Shown one piece after another: positions 33,526 through 42,312 of a stretch of DNA of 64,000 nucleotides. A model generated the notes under the pieces. It had not been told where the DNA came from. It was given only the letters and a program-made list of their open reading frames with translations, and did not search any database. The DNA lies in the NCBI RefSeq assembly GCF_900099835.1, contig NZ_FNKP01000002.1:310001-374000 (forward strand). Reading direction: 5' to 3'. Every line of letters begins with the position of its first letter. The stretch's first letter is position 1. The translations under genes were made by a program, and so were the position numbers. The DNA is from Paraburkholderia fungorum. Its GTDB lineage: Bacteria > Pseudomonadota > Gammaproteobacteria > Burkholderiales > Burkholderiaceae.

Positions 33526-34422
33526 CTATCCCGCGAGTCGCGCCTTCAACCTCGGGGCCGCAAAGTCCAGAAAGACCCGCAACTTGAGCGGCACCTGACG
33601 TTGCCCCGGATAGATCAAGGTCACCGGCGAGGTGCCCAGTTCATATTCATCGAGCAGCGTCACCAGCGAGCCCGTCTTCACCTGCTGATCGATCTGGTAC
33701 GACAGCACCCGCGCGATACCGGCGCCTTGTTCGGCAGCCACGACGGCGCCCTCGATGGAATTGACCATCATCCGCCAGGCCACCGCAATGCTGTGCAACG
33801 CGCCGTCACGACGGAAGTCCCACTTCGTGCCGATAGCCACTCCCTCATATCCCACGCAGTGATGGGACGCGAGGTCAGCAGGCGTGGCGGGGGTGCCCCG
33901 GGCAGCCAGATAGTCGGGGCTCGCGCAGAGCACCTGGCGCACCTGTCCGACTCGCACCGCAATCATGCTGCTGTCCGGCAACTCGCCGGTGCGCAGCGTC
34001 ACGTCGACATGCTCGTCGAGCAGGCTCACGTTCCTGTCGGTCAGTTGAACCCGCGCGCGGATGTCCGGGTACGCGCGCAAAAACTCCGCAATCACCGGCA
34101 GCCCGTGAATCCGTCCCATCACCAGCGGCAGGCCAATCACCAGTTCGCCCTGAGGCGCGTGATATTCGCCCGTGGCCGTGCGCTCGACATCGGCGAGGTC
34201 TTCGATGATGCGACGGCATGAATCTGCATAGGCGCGGCCCGCGTCGGTCAGCGCGAGCCCGCGGCTACTGCGTAGCAGCAGCCGGATTTTCAGATGCGCC
34301 TCCAGCTCGGCCACGCGCCGGCTGACGGTAGCCAGCGGAATCCCCAGTTGGCGGCTCGCCGCGGAAAGGCTGCCGTGGTCCACGGCGGCCAGCAGGATGG
34401 TCATTGCTTCGAGTCGGTCCAA
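33526..34422 (-). CDS. LysR-family transcriptional regulator
   Basis: A 298-residue LysR regulator. It starts with TTG 34422 (MDRLEAMTILLAAVDHGSLS) because AGGAG stands 7 bp upstream and the family N-terminus fits. The winged helix is FVAV-like: AAVDHGSLSAASRQLGIPLA with TVSRRVAELEAHL. The effector-binding domain follows (ELVIGLPLVMGRIHGLPVIA). Sequence style is that of the AaeR/DmlR group common in Burkholderia. It is divergent from an enoyl-CoA hydratase gene, the usual LysR target arrangement. Confidence 0.92.
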   Translation of the reverse strand: MDRLEAMTILLAAVDHGSLSAASRQLGIPLATVSRRVAELEAHLKIRLLLRSSRGLALTDAGRAYADSCRRIIEDLADVERTATGEYHAPQGELVIGLPLVMGRIHGLPVIAEFLRAYPDIRARVQLTDRNVSLLDEHVDVTLRTGELPDSSMIAVRVGQVRQVLCASPDYLAARGTPATPADLASHHCVGYEGVAIGTKWDFRRDGALHSIAVAWRMMVNSIEGAVVAAEQGAGIARVLSYQIDQQVKTGSLVTLLDEYELGTSPVTLIYPGQRQVPLKLRVFLDFAAPRLKARLAG

Positions 34423-34583
34423 GCCTCTCTCCTATGGAAGGACGCCTCTCGAATTTAACGTCTATTCGTCGAATTCGGAAGGGAATAAATTCTGTCCCAA
34501 GCCGGGCTGATGTTGTTCGAACGGCCCGGAGCGCGGCGATCGACGCCGCGCCTAATCCTTTCACTTTCCTGCAGAGGCGTTCC
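34423..34583. promoter_or_regulatory. Divergent LysR/enoyl-CoA hydratase control region
   Basis: It contains an 11-bp palindrome ATTCGTCGAAT (34464-34474), about 40 bp from the LysR start. This is a candidate LysR box, not proven. Confidence 0.35.
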
Positions 34584-35405
34584 ATGGATATGAAAACCCT
34601 CACGGTTCAGCGCGAAGGCGCCGTGCTGTTCGCAACCATCATGGCCCCGCCCATGAACCTTCTCGGACCGGAACTCGTTCGCGATCTGGTGTCGTTTGTC
34701 TCCGAAGCAGAGGCCGACGAGGCGATCCGCGTGATCGTCTTCAAGAGTGCCGACCCCGACTTTTTCATCCCTCACGTCGACGTTGGGCAGATCAAGGCGT
34801 ATCGGGACGAAGCCGCGAAATTGACCGGCGAGGCGTCCATCGCGGTGCTGTTTCGCTACCTCAGCGAAAGCCGCCTGGTGAGCATTGCGCAGGTCGAAGG
34901 CCGCGTGCGCGGCGCCGGCAGCGAATTCGTCATGGGATGCGACATGTGTTTCGCGGCCACAGAGACGGCGATCTTCGCGCAGATGGAGGCCGCCTTCGGC
35001 GTCGTTCCCGGCGGCGGCGGTGCGCAGCACCTGGTGCGACTGATGGGCCGCTCGCGCGCTCTCGAAGTCATGTTGAGCGCCGACGACTACAGCGCCGAGC
35101 TGGCCGAACGCTACGGCTGGATCAACCGCGCGTTGCCGGCGGCCGCGCTGGATGACTTCGTCCGGTCGCTGGCCCATCGGATCGCGCAGTTTCCGGGCAG
35201 CGGCCACGTCGCCGTGAAGCGCCGTGTCAATGCAATCGCGCTCGCCCCGATCGAGGACTTTCGCCGCGACTCGGATCTCTTCGGCGAAGGCGTTCGTGAA
35301 CCGGGCGTGCAGAAGCGGATTCAGGACGCTATCAAGCGCGGCTTTCAGACCCGCGACGCCGAAATGGATCTCGCCCGCCTGCTGGGCCAACTGACTAACG
35401 ACTGA
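34584..35405 (+). CDS. Enoyl-CoA hydratase/isomerase (crotonase) family protein
   Basis: A 273-residue crotonase-fold protein. ATG 34584 (MDMKTLTVQREGAVLFATIM) has AGAGG upstream. Oxyanion-hole and catalytic regions are VEGRVRGAGSEFVMGCDMCF and FAQMEAAFGVVPGGGGAQHL, each keeping the Glu found in true hydratases. The HVDVGQIKAY segment replaces the more usual AGADI loop, so substrate is uncertain. It is divergent from the LysR gene and followed 16 bp later by an alpha/beta hydrolase gene, suggesting a small LysR-controlled operon. Confidence 0.88.
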   Translation: MDMKTLTVQREGAVLFATIMAPPMNLLGPELVRDLVSFVSEAEADEAIRVIVFKSADPDFFIPHVDVGQIKAYRDEAAKLTGEASIAVLFRYLSESRLVSIAQVEGRVRGAGSEFVMGCDMCFAATETAIFAQMEAAFGVVPGGGGAQHLVRLMGRSRALEVMLSADDYSAELAERYGWINRALPAAALDDFVRSLAHRIAQFPGSGHVAVKRRVNAIALAPIEDFRRDSDLFGEGVREPGVQKRIQDAIKRGFQTRDAEMDLARLLGQLTND

Positions 35406-35421
35406 ATCGAACGAGGACATC

Positions 35422-36318
35422 ATGACATTTAGCAAACAGGACATTCGCTTCCCCGTCGAGGGTGGTATCGAACTGGCTGCATGGCTGTTCGTACCGGAGC
35501 AGCGTAGTGCACCGCTGCCCGCCATCACCATGGCTCACGGCTACGGCGGCACGCGCTATCACGGCATCGAAAAGATGGCCACGTTCTTCGCCGAAGCAGG
35601 ATTCGTGGTGCTGTTGCACGATCACCGCGGATTCGGCGATAGCGGCGGCCAACCGCGGCAGGACATCAACCCGTGGCAGCAGATCACCGACTGGCGTCGC
35701 GCGATTTCGTACTTGCAGACCCGGCCCGAAGTGGACGAAGCACGCATCGGACTGTGGGGAACCAGTTACGCCGGTGGCCACGCGATCGTGCTCGGCGCCA
35801 CCGACAGGCGGCTCAAGGCGATCGTGTCGCAGGTGCCGACGATCGACGGCCATGCGGCGAGTTTGCGGCGCATCACGCCCGATGCCGTTGCGGCCCTGGA
35901 GGCCCGCTTTGATGCGGACGAACGTGCGCAACTTCGCGGCGAAGCACCGGCGACCCAGCAGATCGTGAGCGAAGACGCGAGCCGTCCTTCGACCTATCAG
36001 GCAGCGGATGTCGTGAGCTTTTACCTGCAACCCGTACCCGAAGGCGTGTGGGAAAACCGCGTCACGCTGCGTTCGACCCGATGGGCCCGGATGTACTCGC
36101 CGGGGGAATTCATCCGGCGCGTATCGCCGACGCCGCTGCTGATGGTGGTCGCTGAACACGATCACACGGCAGCGACCGATCTCGCGCTCCAGGCCTACGA
36201 AAACGCGTTGCAGCCGAAGCAGTTGCTCATGATCAAGGGAGGGCATTTCGACCCCTACCTGAGCGAGTTCGACAACGCATCACGCTCCGCAGCCGACTGG
36301 TTCAAAGCGCATCTTTGA
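35422..36318 (+). CDS. Alpha/beta hydrolase (YcjY/dienelactone hydrolase-like)
   Basis: A 298-residue cytoplasmic hydrolase. The N-terminal strand RFPVEGGIELAAWLFVPEQR is typical of the acetyl-xylan esterase/YcjY group. The oxyanion region is MAHGYGGTRYHG, the nucleophile Ser is in GLWGTSYAGGHAI, the acid probably in VVAEHDHTA and the His in IKGGHFDPYL. Substrate not predictable. It lies in the same operon as the crotonase gene (16 bp gap) and is followed by an exported hydrolase 65 bp on. Confidence 0.87.
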   Translation: MTFSKQDIRFPVEGGIELAAWLFVPEQRSAPLPAITMAHGYGGTRYHGIEKMATFFAEAGFVVLLHDHRGFGDSGGQPRQDINPWQQITDWRRAISYLQTRPEVDEARIGLWGTSYAGGHAIVLGATDRRLKAIVSQVPTIDGHAASLRRITPDAVAALEARFDADERAQLRGEAPATQQIVSEDASRPSTYQAADVVSFYLQPVPEGVWENRVTLRSTRWARMYSPGEFIRRVSPTPLLMVVAEHDHTAATDLALQAYENALQPKQLLMIKGGHFDPYLSEFDNASRSAADWFKAHL

Positions 36319-36383
36319 TTGACACGCAAACGACAGCGGTCACGCCGTGGCCGCACTCAAACTGGAATAACGGGAGATTAATT

Positions 36384-37151
36384 ATGAAAACCGCTTCGAA
36401 ACTCGGCCGCGTGGCCGCCGCACTTGCCCTCTCCGCTGCCGTGTTCGGCTCTGCTGCAGCAGTAGCAGCGCCTGTGAAGAACGTCGTTCTCGTGCACGGC
36501 TATTTCGCCGATGGCTCGGGATGGCAGAAAGTCGCGAAAATCCTGACGCACGACGGCTACAACGTGTCAGTTGTGCAGGAACCCGAAACCTCTTTCGCCG
36601 ACGATGTTAAGGCGACCACCCGCGTCGTCGATTCCCAGAACGGGCCATCGATTCTCGTGGGTCATAGTTACGGTGGCGCTGTGATCACGGAGGCGGGCAA
36701 CGATGCCAAGGTCGCAGGACTGGTTTATGTTGCTGCGTTCCAGCCGGATTCAGGCGAAAGCCCGATGGATCTGGCCAAAAAGATCCCGTCGGCGTCCACG
36801 GCGATCAAGGCGACCGCCGACGGCTTCCTTTATCTCGACGCGGCACACTTCCATGCCGATTTCGCGGCCGATTTGCCGGCTGCCGAGGCCGCGTTCATGT
36901 CCACGGCCCAGGTCATGCCCGCTGCGGCATCCTTCGGCACCCCGGTTTCTACAGCCGCATGGAGAACCAAACCGAGCTGGGCCGTCGTTGCGACCGCCGA
37001 TCGTGCAATCAATCCCGATCTCGAACGGTACATGACGAAACGCGCCGGCAGCACCACCATCGAACTCGATTCGAGCCACGTCGCGTACATGTCGCATCCT
37101 CGCGAAGTTGCAAAACTGATCGAGCAGGCGGCGGAGAAGTCGGCCCAATAA
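36384..37151 (+). CDS. Exported alpha/beta hydrolase
   Basis: A 255-residue hydrolase with a Sec signal (MKTASKLGRVAAALALSAAV, cleavage after AVAA). ATG 36384 has GGGAG upstream. KNVVLVHGYFADGSGW is the oxyanion strand, ILVGHSYGGAVITEAG holds the Ser nucleophile, and SSHVAYMSHP the His. Likely periplasmic esterase or lactonase. It is a clear paralogue of the exported hydrolase at 40587, sharing the GHSYGG block, the TKPSW motif and the INPDLER segment. Confidence 0.88.
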   Translation: MKTASKLGRVAAALALSAAVFGSAAAVAAPVKNVVLVHGYFADGSGWQKVAKILTHDGYNVSVVQEPETSFADDVKATTRVVDSQNGPSILVGHSYGGAVITEAGNDAKVAGLVYVAAFQPDSGESPMDLAKKIPSASTAIKATADGFLYLDAAHFHADFAADLPAAEAAFMSTAQVMPAAASFGTPVSTAAWRTKPSWAVVATADRAINPDLERYMTKRAGSTTIELDSSHVAYMSHPREVAKLIEQAAEKSAQ

Positions 37152-37302
37152 AGGTGCGGCTGCCTGGGCTGGGAGTCGCGAGGCGTGGTTGCTTATGCCC
37201 CTTCCCAGGCGTGAACGGAAATTGTCAATATGGATTGTTCGGCACGCGCAGTCGATCGTGCTGAACCGACCGGTCGATTGAGCAAAGCCAACCGTCACTG
37301 CG

Positions 37303-38124
37303 TCACATTCCCCTGAACAGTTCAGCGTACACCCGGCTCACGACCAGTCGCGCGGGATTGCCGCGCAGGGTCAGCGTGAGCTTTCCGGCTTCGTCGCGCT
37401 CGGCGGTATCGATGGCGTCGCATCGCACGATCGTGCCGCGATGAATCTGCCAGAAGCGTTGCGAATCGAGTTGTTGTAGCAGGTCGCGCAACGACATCCG
37501 TATCAGGTGCTCACGGTTCGCCGTGACGACCCGAACATATTTGTCGGCAGCTTCGAAGTAGCAGACCTCGTCGACCGGGACCATCGTGATGGTGTTGCCG
37601 GCGCTAGCCTGAATCACGCGTAACGGCGTGCTGATAACCGGCGGGGGCGTCGTGTCGGGGCGTCCGGCAGCCAGTAGTTCGCGCATCTGATCGACCACCT
37701 TGCCGAGCGACGCCTCGTCCGGTGGCGGCGCGTTGTCGTCCGCGAGACGCGCCTTGAGTCGCGCGCACGTCTTTGCAAGCCGCTCGGGTTGCACCGGTTT
37801 CAGAACATAGTCGAACGCGGCCCGTTCGAAGGCCTGAAGGGCGTACTCGTCGTAAGCGGTCACGAACACGATCAACGGAAAGTGCCGGCCGTGCGCGGGC
37901 CAGTCTTCCGCAAGTGCCTGAGCGCACTCCAGACCCGTCATGCCGGGCATCCGGATGTCGAGGAACATCACGTCGGGCTGTACGCCCAACGCGGATTCGA
38001 CCGCGGTTTCGCCATCGCCGACGCTCGCGACAATGTGCAATTCAGGCCACAACTTCAATAACTCGGCTTGCAGGTTAGCCGCGAGTAGCGGTTCGTCTTC
38101 GGCAATCAATGCGGTGATTTTCAT
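37303..38124 (-). CDS. LytTR-family response regulator
   Basis: A 273-residue regulator: receiver domain with Asp56 (VMFLDIRMPGMTG) and Lys in YVLKPVQPERL, a Pro/Asp-rich linker (about 130-160), then a LytTR DNA-binding domain from about 170 (VPVDEVCYFEAADKYVRVVT ... FWQIHRGTIVRCDAI). AlgR, BtsR and LytR are relatives. Its ATG overlaps the stop of the sensor gene upstream by 4 bp, so the two are co-translated as one two-component system. Confidence 0.93.
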   Translation of the reverse strand: MKITALIAEDEPLLAANLQAELLKLWPELHIVASVGDGETAVESALGVQPDVMFLDIRMPGMTGLECAQALAEDWPAHGRHFPLIVFVTAYDEYALQAFERAAFDYVLKPVQPERLAKTCARLKARLADDNAPPPDEASLGKVVDQMRELLAAGRPDTTPPPVISTPLRVIQASAGNTITMVPVDEVCYFEAADKYVRVVTANREHLIRMSLRDLLQQLDSQRFWQIHRGTIVRCDAIDTAERDEAGKLTLTLRGNPARLVVSRVYAELFRGM

Positions 38125-39221
38125 GGCGTGGAAGATCGGGAATAGGGCAGGGTGACGGTGGCTAGCGTGCCGCCTTCGTCGTCGGCGGCGGGCGAAAGGT
38201 CGAGGTGGCCGGCCGCGCCGTACAGCGTCGCGAGCCGCTCGCGAACCTGCTGCAAGCCGAAGCGCGCGCCATGTTCGGGCCGTGCGTCGAGGCCGACGCC
38301 GGTGTCGCGCACGCTTAGCGTCAGCGTGCCGGGACCGCGTGTCGCGGCGACATGCACGCGGCCGCCGCGCACTTTCGGTTCGAGCCCGTGCTTGATCGCG
38401 TTTTCGACCAGCGGCTGCAGCAGTAGCGGTGGCAGGGGGGCATCGGCGAGACTCGCGGGTAGGTCCAGTTGAATATGCAGACGGCTGCCCATGCGGATCT
38501 GCATCAACTGGAGATAGTCGGAAATGCGTTCGAATTCCGACGCCAGCGGGTGCGAGCCCGAGCGCGACGCCGCGAGCGTGGCGCGCAGATAAGCGATCAG
38601 ATGATCGAGCATGCCTTGCGCGCGCAACGGGTCGCTGCCGATCAGCACGCGCAGATTCGCGAGCGTATTGAACAGCATGTGCGGCTCGAGTTGCGCCTCC
38701 AGCAGCTTGAGCTGATTCTCGGCGGCACTGCGCAACGCCGCCTGCGTGCGCGTTTCCATCGACGCCATCCTGCTGCGCGCATAGAAAAAGTAGGTGATGC
38801 AGATTGCGGGCACAACGGCGACCGTCACGCTCAGAAGCAGCATGCGCAGATTCGGTTCGATGACGATCGGCGTGTGCGGTGTCTGGGTCAGCAGGTCAAC
38901 GAGCGTCACGCCCGCAAGGTAGCCGATGACCACCGAGACGATCACCCACGGCGCCATCAGGCCCCAGCCTGGCCAGTTGCGCCGGGCATCGAGATTGTCG
39001 GGATAACGCCTGCGCAACCAGAACGCCAGGCCGTGACGACCGGCGGCGATCAGCGTCTGCGTCAGGCAGACGACGACCAGCGCATAGACGAGATCTTTGG
39101 CGAACGACTCACGGTAGATCGTGCTGTAGAGCCACGCACAACCGATGGTCGTCAATACGGTGACTCTGAGAGGGCGCCAGAGCCGTCGGGCGAGTATCTG
39201 AATGGAAGGCATGGGCGGCAT
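38121..39221 (-). CDS. LytS/AlgZ-type sensor histidine kinase
   Basis: A 366-residue membrane kinase of the His_kinase (PF06580) type. Four hydrophobic segments lie in the first 150 residues (TTIGCAWLYS, LVYALVVVCLTQ, WVIVSVVIGYLAG, LLLSVTVAVVPAICITYFFY). The phospho-acceptor His is in LEAQLEPHMLFNTLANLRVL. The ATPase N-box is QPLVENAIKHGLEP and a G-box is DTGVGLD. No periplasmic sensor domain of note, so it may sense a membrane-associated or transported ligand. Pairs with the LytTR regulator. Confidence 0.92.
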   Translation of the reverse strand: MPPMPSIQILARRLWRPLRVTVLTTIGCAWLYSTIYRESFAKDLVYALVVVCLTQTLIAAGRHGLAFWLRRRYPDNLDARRNWPGWGLMAPWVIVSVVIGYLAGVTLVDLLTQTPHTPIVIEPNLRMLLLSVTVAVVPAICITYFFYARSRMASMETRTQAALRSAAENQLKLLEAQLEPHMLFNTLANLRVLIGSDPLRAQGMLDHLIAYLRATLAASRSGSHPLASEFERISDYLQLMQIRMGSRLHIQLDLPASLADAPLPPLLLQPLVENAIKHGLEPKVRGGRVHVAATRGPGTLTLSVRDTGVGLDARPEHGARFGLQQVRERLATLYGAAGHLDLSPAADDEGGTLATVTLPYSRSSTP

Positions 39222-40086
39222 CGTCGGTCGGAATCCAGGGTGAGGGCGAAGTGAACTGCCATGCCGCTATCTTCAGCGCGGGCGCGACCGGTCGCCAGTG
39301 CGTTGCGACGAAATGGCGGCGATCTTCGCGAATTGACGCTGGGAAGGCGCGAACCGTATGTGTCCCCAGGTTCCTCGCGCGCCATCACAGAAAGCTTCCA
39401 ATTCAATTACGAAATGGCTCTCCCTGCGGGTTCTCCGTAAACATCGCCGGCTGCGTGCATCGTACCTCGGAGTGTCGCCATGACCGATTTGATTCTTTTT
39501 CCCTATTTTCCCTTTTGGGAGCGGCTCGCATCAAAGGGTGCTAGAGCATTTTCGACGCTCCAGGCCTCTACGGAACACAGTTTCGCCATTCTGAATGGCG
39601 CACAGCCGGATTCTGCAGGATGTGCCGCATGGAGCGGCGACGCAGCCCGGCGCATTTCGCGACCGGTCTGATGCGTTTCACGCCGCGTGGAGTCGATTGG
39701 TCGCAAACCGCTGGAGACGCAGACCCAACCGCGCGAATATTTGCCTGTCGCAAGAAATTGATGCCGGTCCCGCTCAGTCAGGCATGACCGGGATGCGAAC
39801 AAAACTTTTCGGGCAATTTGAATGGAGCCTGGAATAAACACCGAAGTCCGGTGTTCGCCTTCATGTAGACAGAAGAAGAGATATTGAGCCGCTGCCGGAT
39901 ACGAGAGTAACGAGATTGATCTCACATCCAGTCGCGACAATGAAATGTTGTTAAGTTAGGAATCCAATTAAATTAAAGCAGTGTTCGGCGATAACGAATC
40001 GTCGTGATCTGCTGATTGGTTTTCATCCCGCACCGCTAGCCGCTCGTGTGGCCTGGCACCCTGAATGTACTTATGGAGTTTTAATC
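39222..40086. other. Intergenic region of 0.86 kb, one possible small gene
   Basis: Mostly non-coding as far as I can tell. The only frame with a fair ribosome site is 39480-39671 (plus). A short AT-rich stretch at 39950-39985 probably belongs to the DUF4148 promoter. Confidence 0.4.
39480..39671 (+). CDS. Possible small protein, 63 aa, unknown
   Basis: ATG 39480 is preceded by CGGAG at a normal distance. The start MTDLILFPYFPFWERLASKG is hydrophobic and aromatic, which is unusual for random sequence in this GC range, but the C-terminal half has the Ala/Arg/Ser bias of a chance frame. Not recognised. Low confidence. Confidence 0.25.
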   Translation: MTDLILFPYFPFWERLASKGARAFSTLQASTEHSFAILNGAQPDSAGCAAWSGDAARRISRPV

Positions 40087-40437
40087 ATGTCGAAGATTCT
40101 TGCTGGTCTCGCTCTCGCCGTTGTCACCCTTGGTGCTCCGGTTCTCAGTTTCGCCCAGTCGAATGCTCCGTTGACGCGCGCAGAAGTGCGGGCCGATCTG
40201 GTTCGTGTCGAACACGCAGGGTACAACCCGGCACGCGGCGGCGACGTCGACTATCCGGCTGATATCCAGGCGGCCGAAGCAAAGGTCGCGGCACAGAACG
40301 ATCAGCCGCTGGCCACGCAAGCTTTTGGTGGTGTCGCACAGAACGGTACTTCTGCATCGGGTGCGCCAGCGCATATGGCGATGTCCTCGAACTGCGTTGG
40401 GCCGGTTAGCTTCTGCAACCTTTACTTCGGTAGCTAG
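40087..40437 (+). CDS. DUF4148 family exported protein
   Basis: A 116-residue protein with Sec signal MSKILAGLALAVVTLGAPVL and likely cleavage after SFA. ATG 40087 has GGAG 8 bp upstream. The mature start LTRAEVRADLVRVEHAGYNP is the DUF4148 signature seen in many small Burkholderia envelope proteins. Two Cys near the C-terminus (SNCVGPVSFCNLYFGS) could form a disulfide. Function unknown. Confidence 0.88.
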   Translation: MSKILAGLALAVVTLGAPVLSFAQSNAPLTRAEVRADLVRVEHAGYNPARGGDVDYPADIQAAEAKVAAQNDQPLATQAFGGVAQNGTSASGAPAHMAMSSNCVGPVSFCNLYFGS

Positions 40438-40586
40438 ATGACGCATGGCGGATTCCGCGCGCGTTACGCCGATGTGCGGAATCCCATTCAATTCGATTCG
40501 CAGAAGTAGGCGGCTTGATCGACGAGTGCATCGCACATCAAGCCAGCTATCTCTCATACCCCTATTCTTATCAAGTGAGTTTCATC

Positions 40587-41381
40587 ATGAAAGTTTTGCC
40601 CTTCGCTGCATCGGTTCTCGCCTTGTCGGCTTCAGTGTTCGTCTCCACGAACGTCATGGCGCAAGATGCCCAACCTGCCACGACGCCGATCAAAAATATT
40701 GTTCTGGTTCATGGCGCATGGGTTGACGGATCGGGCTGGAAGCCGGTCTACGACATCCTCACTAAAGACGGCTATCACGTCACGATGGTGCAGGAGCCGC
40801 TGACCTCGCTCGACGATGACGTCGCCGCGGCAAAGCGCACAATCGATCTGCAGGACGGCCCCGCCATTCTCGTGGCGCACAGCTACGGTGGCTCCGTAAT
40901 TACGGAAGCAGGCGTCGATCCGAAGGTGGCAGGTCTCGTGTACGTCGCGGCACATGCACCGGCTGTCGGCGAAGACGAGAGCGATCTGGGCAAGAAAATG
41001 CCCAGCTATACGTCGCAGCAGGCGGGTGCCATCAAGAAAACGGATGACGGCTATACCTACCTGAATCCTGCGGATTTTCCGAAAGATTTTGCGGCCGACC
41101 TGCCGCTGAAGCAGGCGCAATTCGAAGCCCGCTCACAGATCCTCACGGCGGCGAAAGTCTTTTCCGCACCGATGACGGTCGCGGCCTGGACCACCAAGCC
41201 GAGTTGGGGCATCGTGGCAGCGGACGACAAGATCATCAACCCGGATCTCGAGCGCTTCTATTACCAACGTGCGCATAGCCATACCACGGTATTGGCGGGC
41301 GCGAGCCATTCGGTTTATGAGTCGCGTCCGAAAGAAGTTGCGGCGGTGATCGAAGATGCGGCGAAGCACGCACAGCAATAA
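40587..41381 (+). CDS. Exported alpha/beta hydrolase (paralogue of 36384)
   Basis: A 264-residue hydrolase. ATG 40587 opens the Sec signal MKVLPFAASVLALSASVFVS with cleavage after VMA. Key blocks: IVLVHGAWVDGSGW (oxyanion), ILVAHSYGGSVITEAG (Ser), INPDLERFYYQRA and GASHSVYESRP (His). It shares most motifs with the 36384 protein, though the residue before the Ser motif differs (AHSYGG versus GHSYGG). Likely periplasmic. A free-standing gene with its own start region after the DUF4148 gene. Confidence 0.87.
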   Translation: MKVLPFAASVLALSASVFVSTNVMAQDAQPATTPIKNIVLVHGAWVDGSGWKPVYDILTKDGYHVTMVQEPLTSLDDDVAAAKRTIDLQDGPAILVAHSYGGSVITEAGVDPKVAGLVYVAAHAPAVGEDESDLGKKMPSYTSQQAGAIKKTDDGYTYLNPADFPKDFAADLPLKQAQFEARSQILTAAKVFSAPMTVAAWTTKPSWGIVAADDKIINPDLERFYYQRAHSHTTVLAGASHSVYESRPKEVAAVIEDAAKHAQQ

Positions 41382-41493
41382 CGCGTGTGGGAGCGGCAGC
41401 GCTGGCGCGTTTTGTCACGTTCGCCGTGCAGCAATGCCGGCGGCGACTTAGAATTGGCTACCGTTCTCCGTCTCAACTCTCACCAATTTCAGA

Positions 41494-42246
41494 ATGCGCG
41501 TTGTCCCCTTAACTACAGGTCGATCGGATTCACCGACACTGGTGTGTCTACCCGGCGCAATGTGCAGCCCGCTCGTCTACGCGAGAACTGCCTCGGAAGC
41601 TGGCCTCAATGCATTTGCTTTGGCGTGGATGGAAGACGAGGGTCCGTTCGACCTGCATTCGATTGCAAACCGTATCGTCGACGCCATCGCCGGCGAAGGC
41701 AACGTTATCCTCGTCGGACACTCTCTCGGCACTCCGCTGTCGGTCATCGCGACTCTTGCGGCGAACCGCCAACCGGATCTGCGCATCAGCGGCCTTGTTC
41801 TGGCTAATAGTGGAGCAAACACGAAAGGCCATGGCGATGCTTCGGCCATCGTCAGGCGCATCGAGGAGGATTGGGGAGATTCGATGTGGCGTGCGTTTGC
41901 CGCACGTTGCTTTTACACGCAGCCGTCGGGCGCGCTGCTTGACGAGGTACTCGGATATCCCGGTGGCATTCGAAGCAGCGCTGTCGCGGCGGCAATCCGC
42001 AGTCAGATGGAAACCGACCTGCTCCCGCTGCTGGGACAATTGCCGGCCATCCCCGTCGCCGTCGTGCACGGGAAGCACGACGTGGCCCGAACCCTGGCGC
42101 ATGCGGAAGAACTGGCCGGCGCCATATCGGGAGCGACATTGCATGTTCTTGATACGGGCCACACGAGTTGTGCCGAAGACCCCGTCGCATTCGCCGCGAT
42201 ACTGCGCGCCGTCGCTGAGCGCAAAACTGGTGAACAGGAGCGGTGA
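41494..42246 (+). CDS. Alpha/beta hydrolase, cytoplasmic
   Basis: A 250-residue hydrolase without signal peptide. TLVCLPGAMCSPLVY is the oxyanion region, VILVGHSLGTPLSVIA holds the Ser, AVVHGKHDVART the probable acid and LDTGHTSCAEDP the His, so the triad looks complete. Substrate unknown. It ends 67 bp before the convergent ABC transporter gene. Confidence 0.82.
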   Translation: MRVVPLTTGRSDSPTLVCLPGAMCSPLVYARTASEAGLNAFALAWMEDEGPFDLHSIANRIVDAIAGEGNVILVGHSLGTPLSVIATLAANRQPDLRISGLVLANSGANTKGHGDASAIVRRIEEDWGDSMWRAFAARCFYTQPSGALLDEVLGYPGGIRSSAVAAAIRSQMETDLLPLLGQLPAIPVAVVHGKHDVARTLAHAEELAGAISGATLHVLDTGHTSCAEDPVAFAAILRAVAERKTGEQER

Positions 42247-42312
42247 AGGGGTTACACGTACGATTGCGGAGTATCTGCGCCGCTCCAGCAGCATCGCGTC
42301 GCAGACTCCGAC

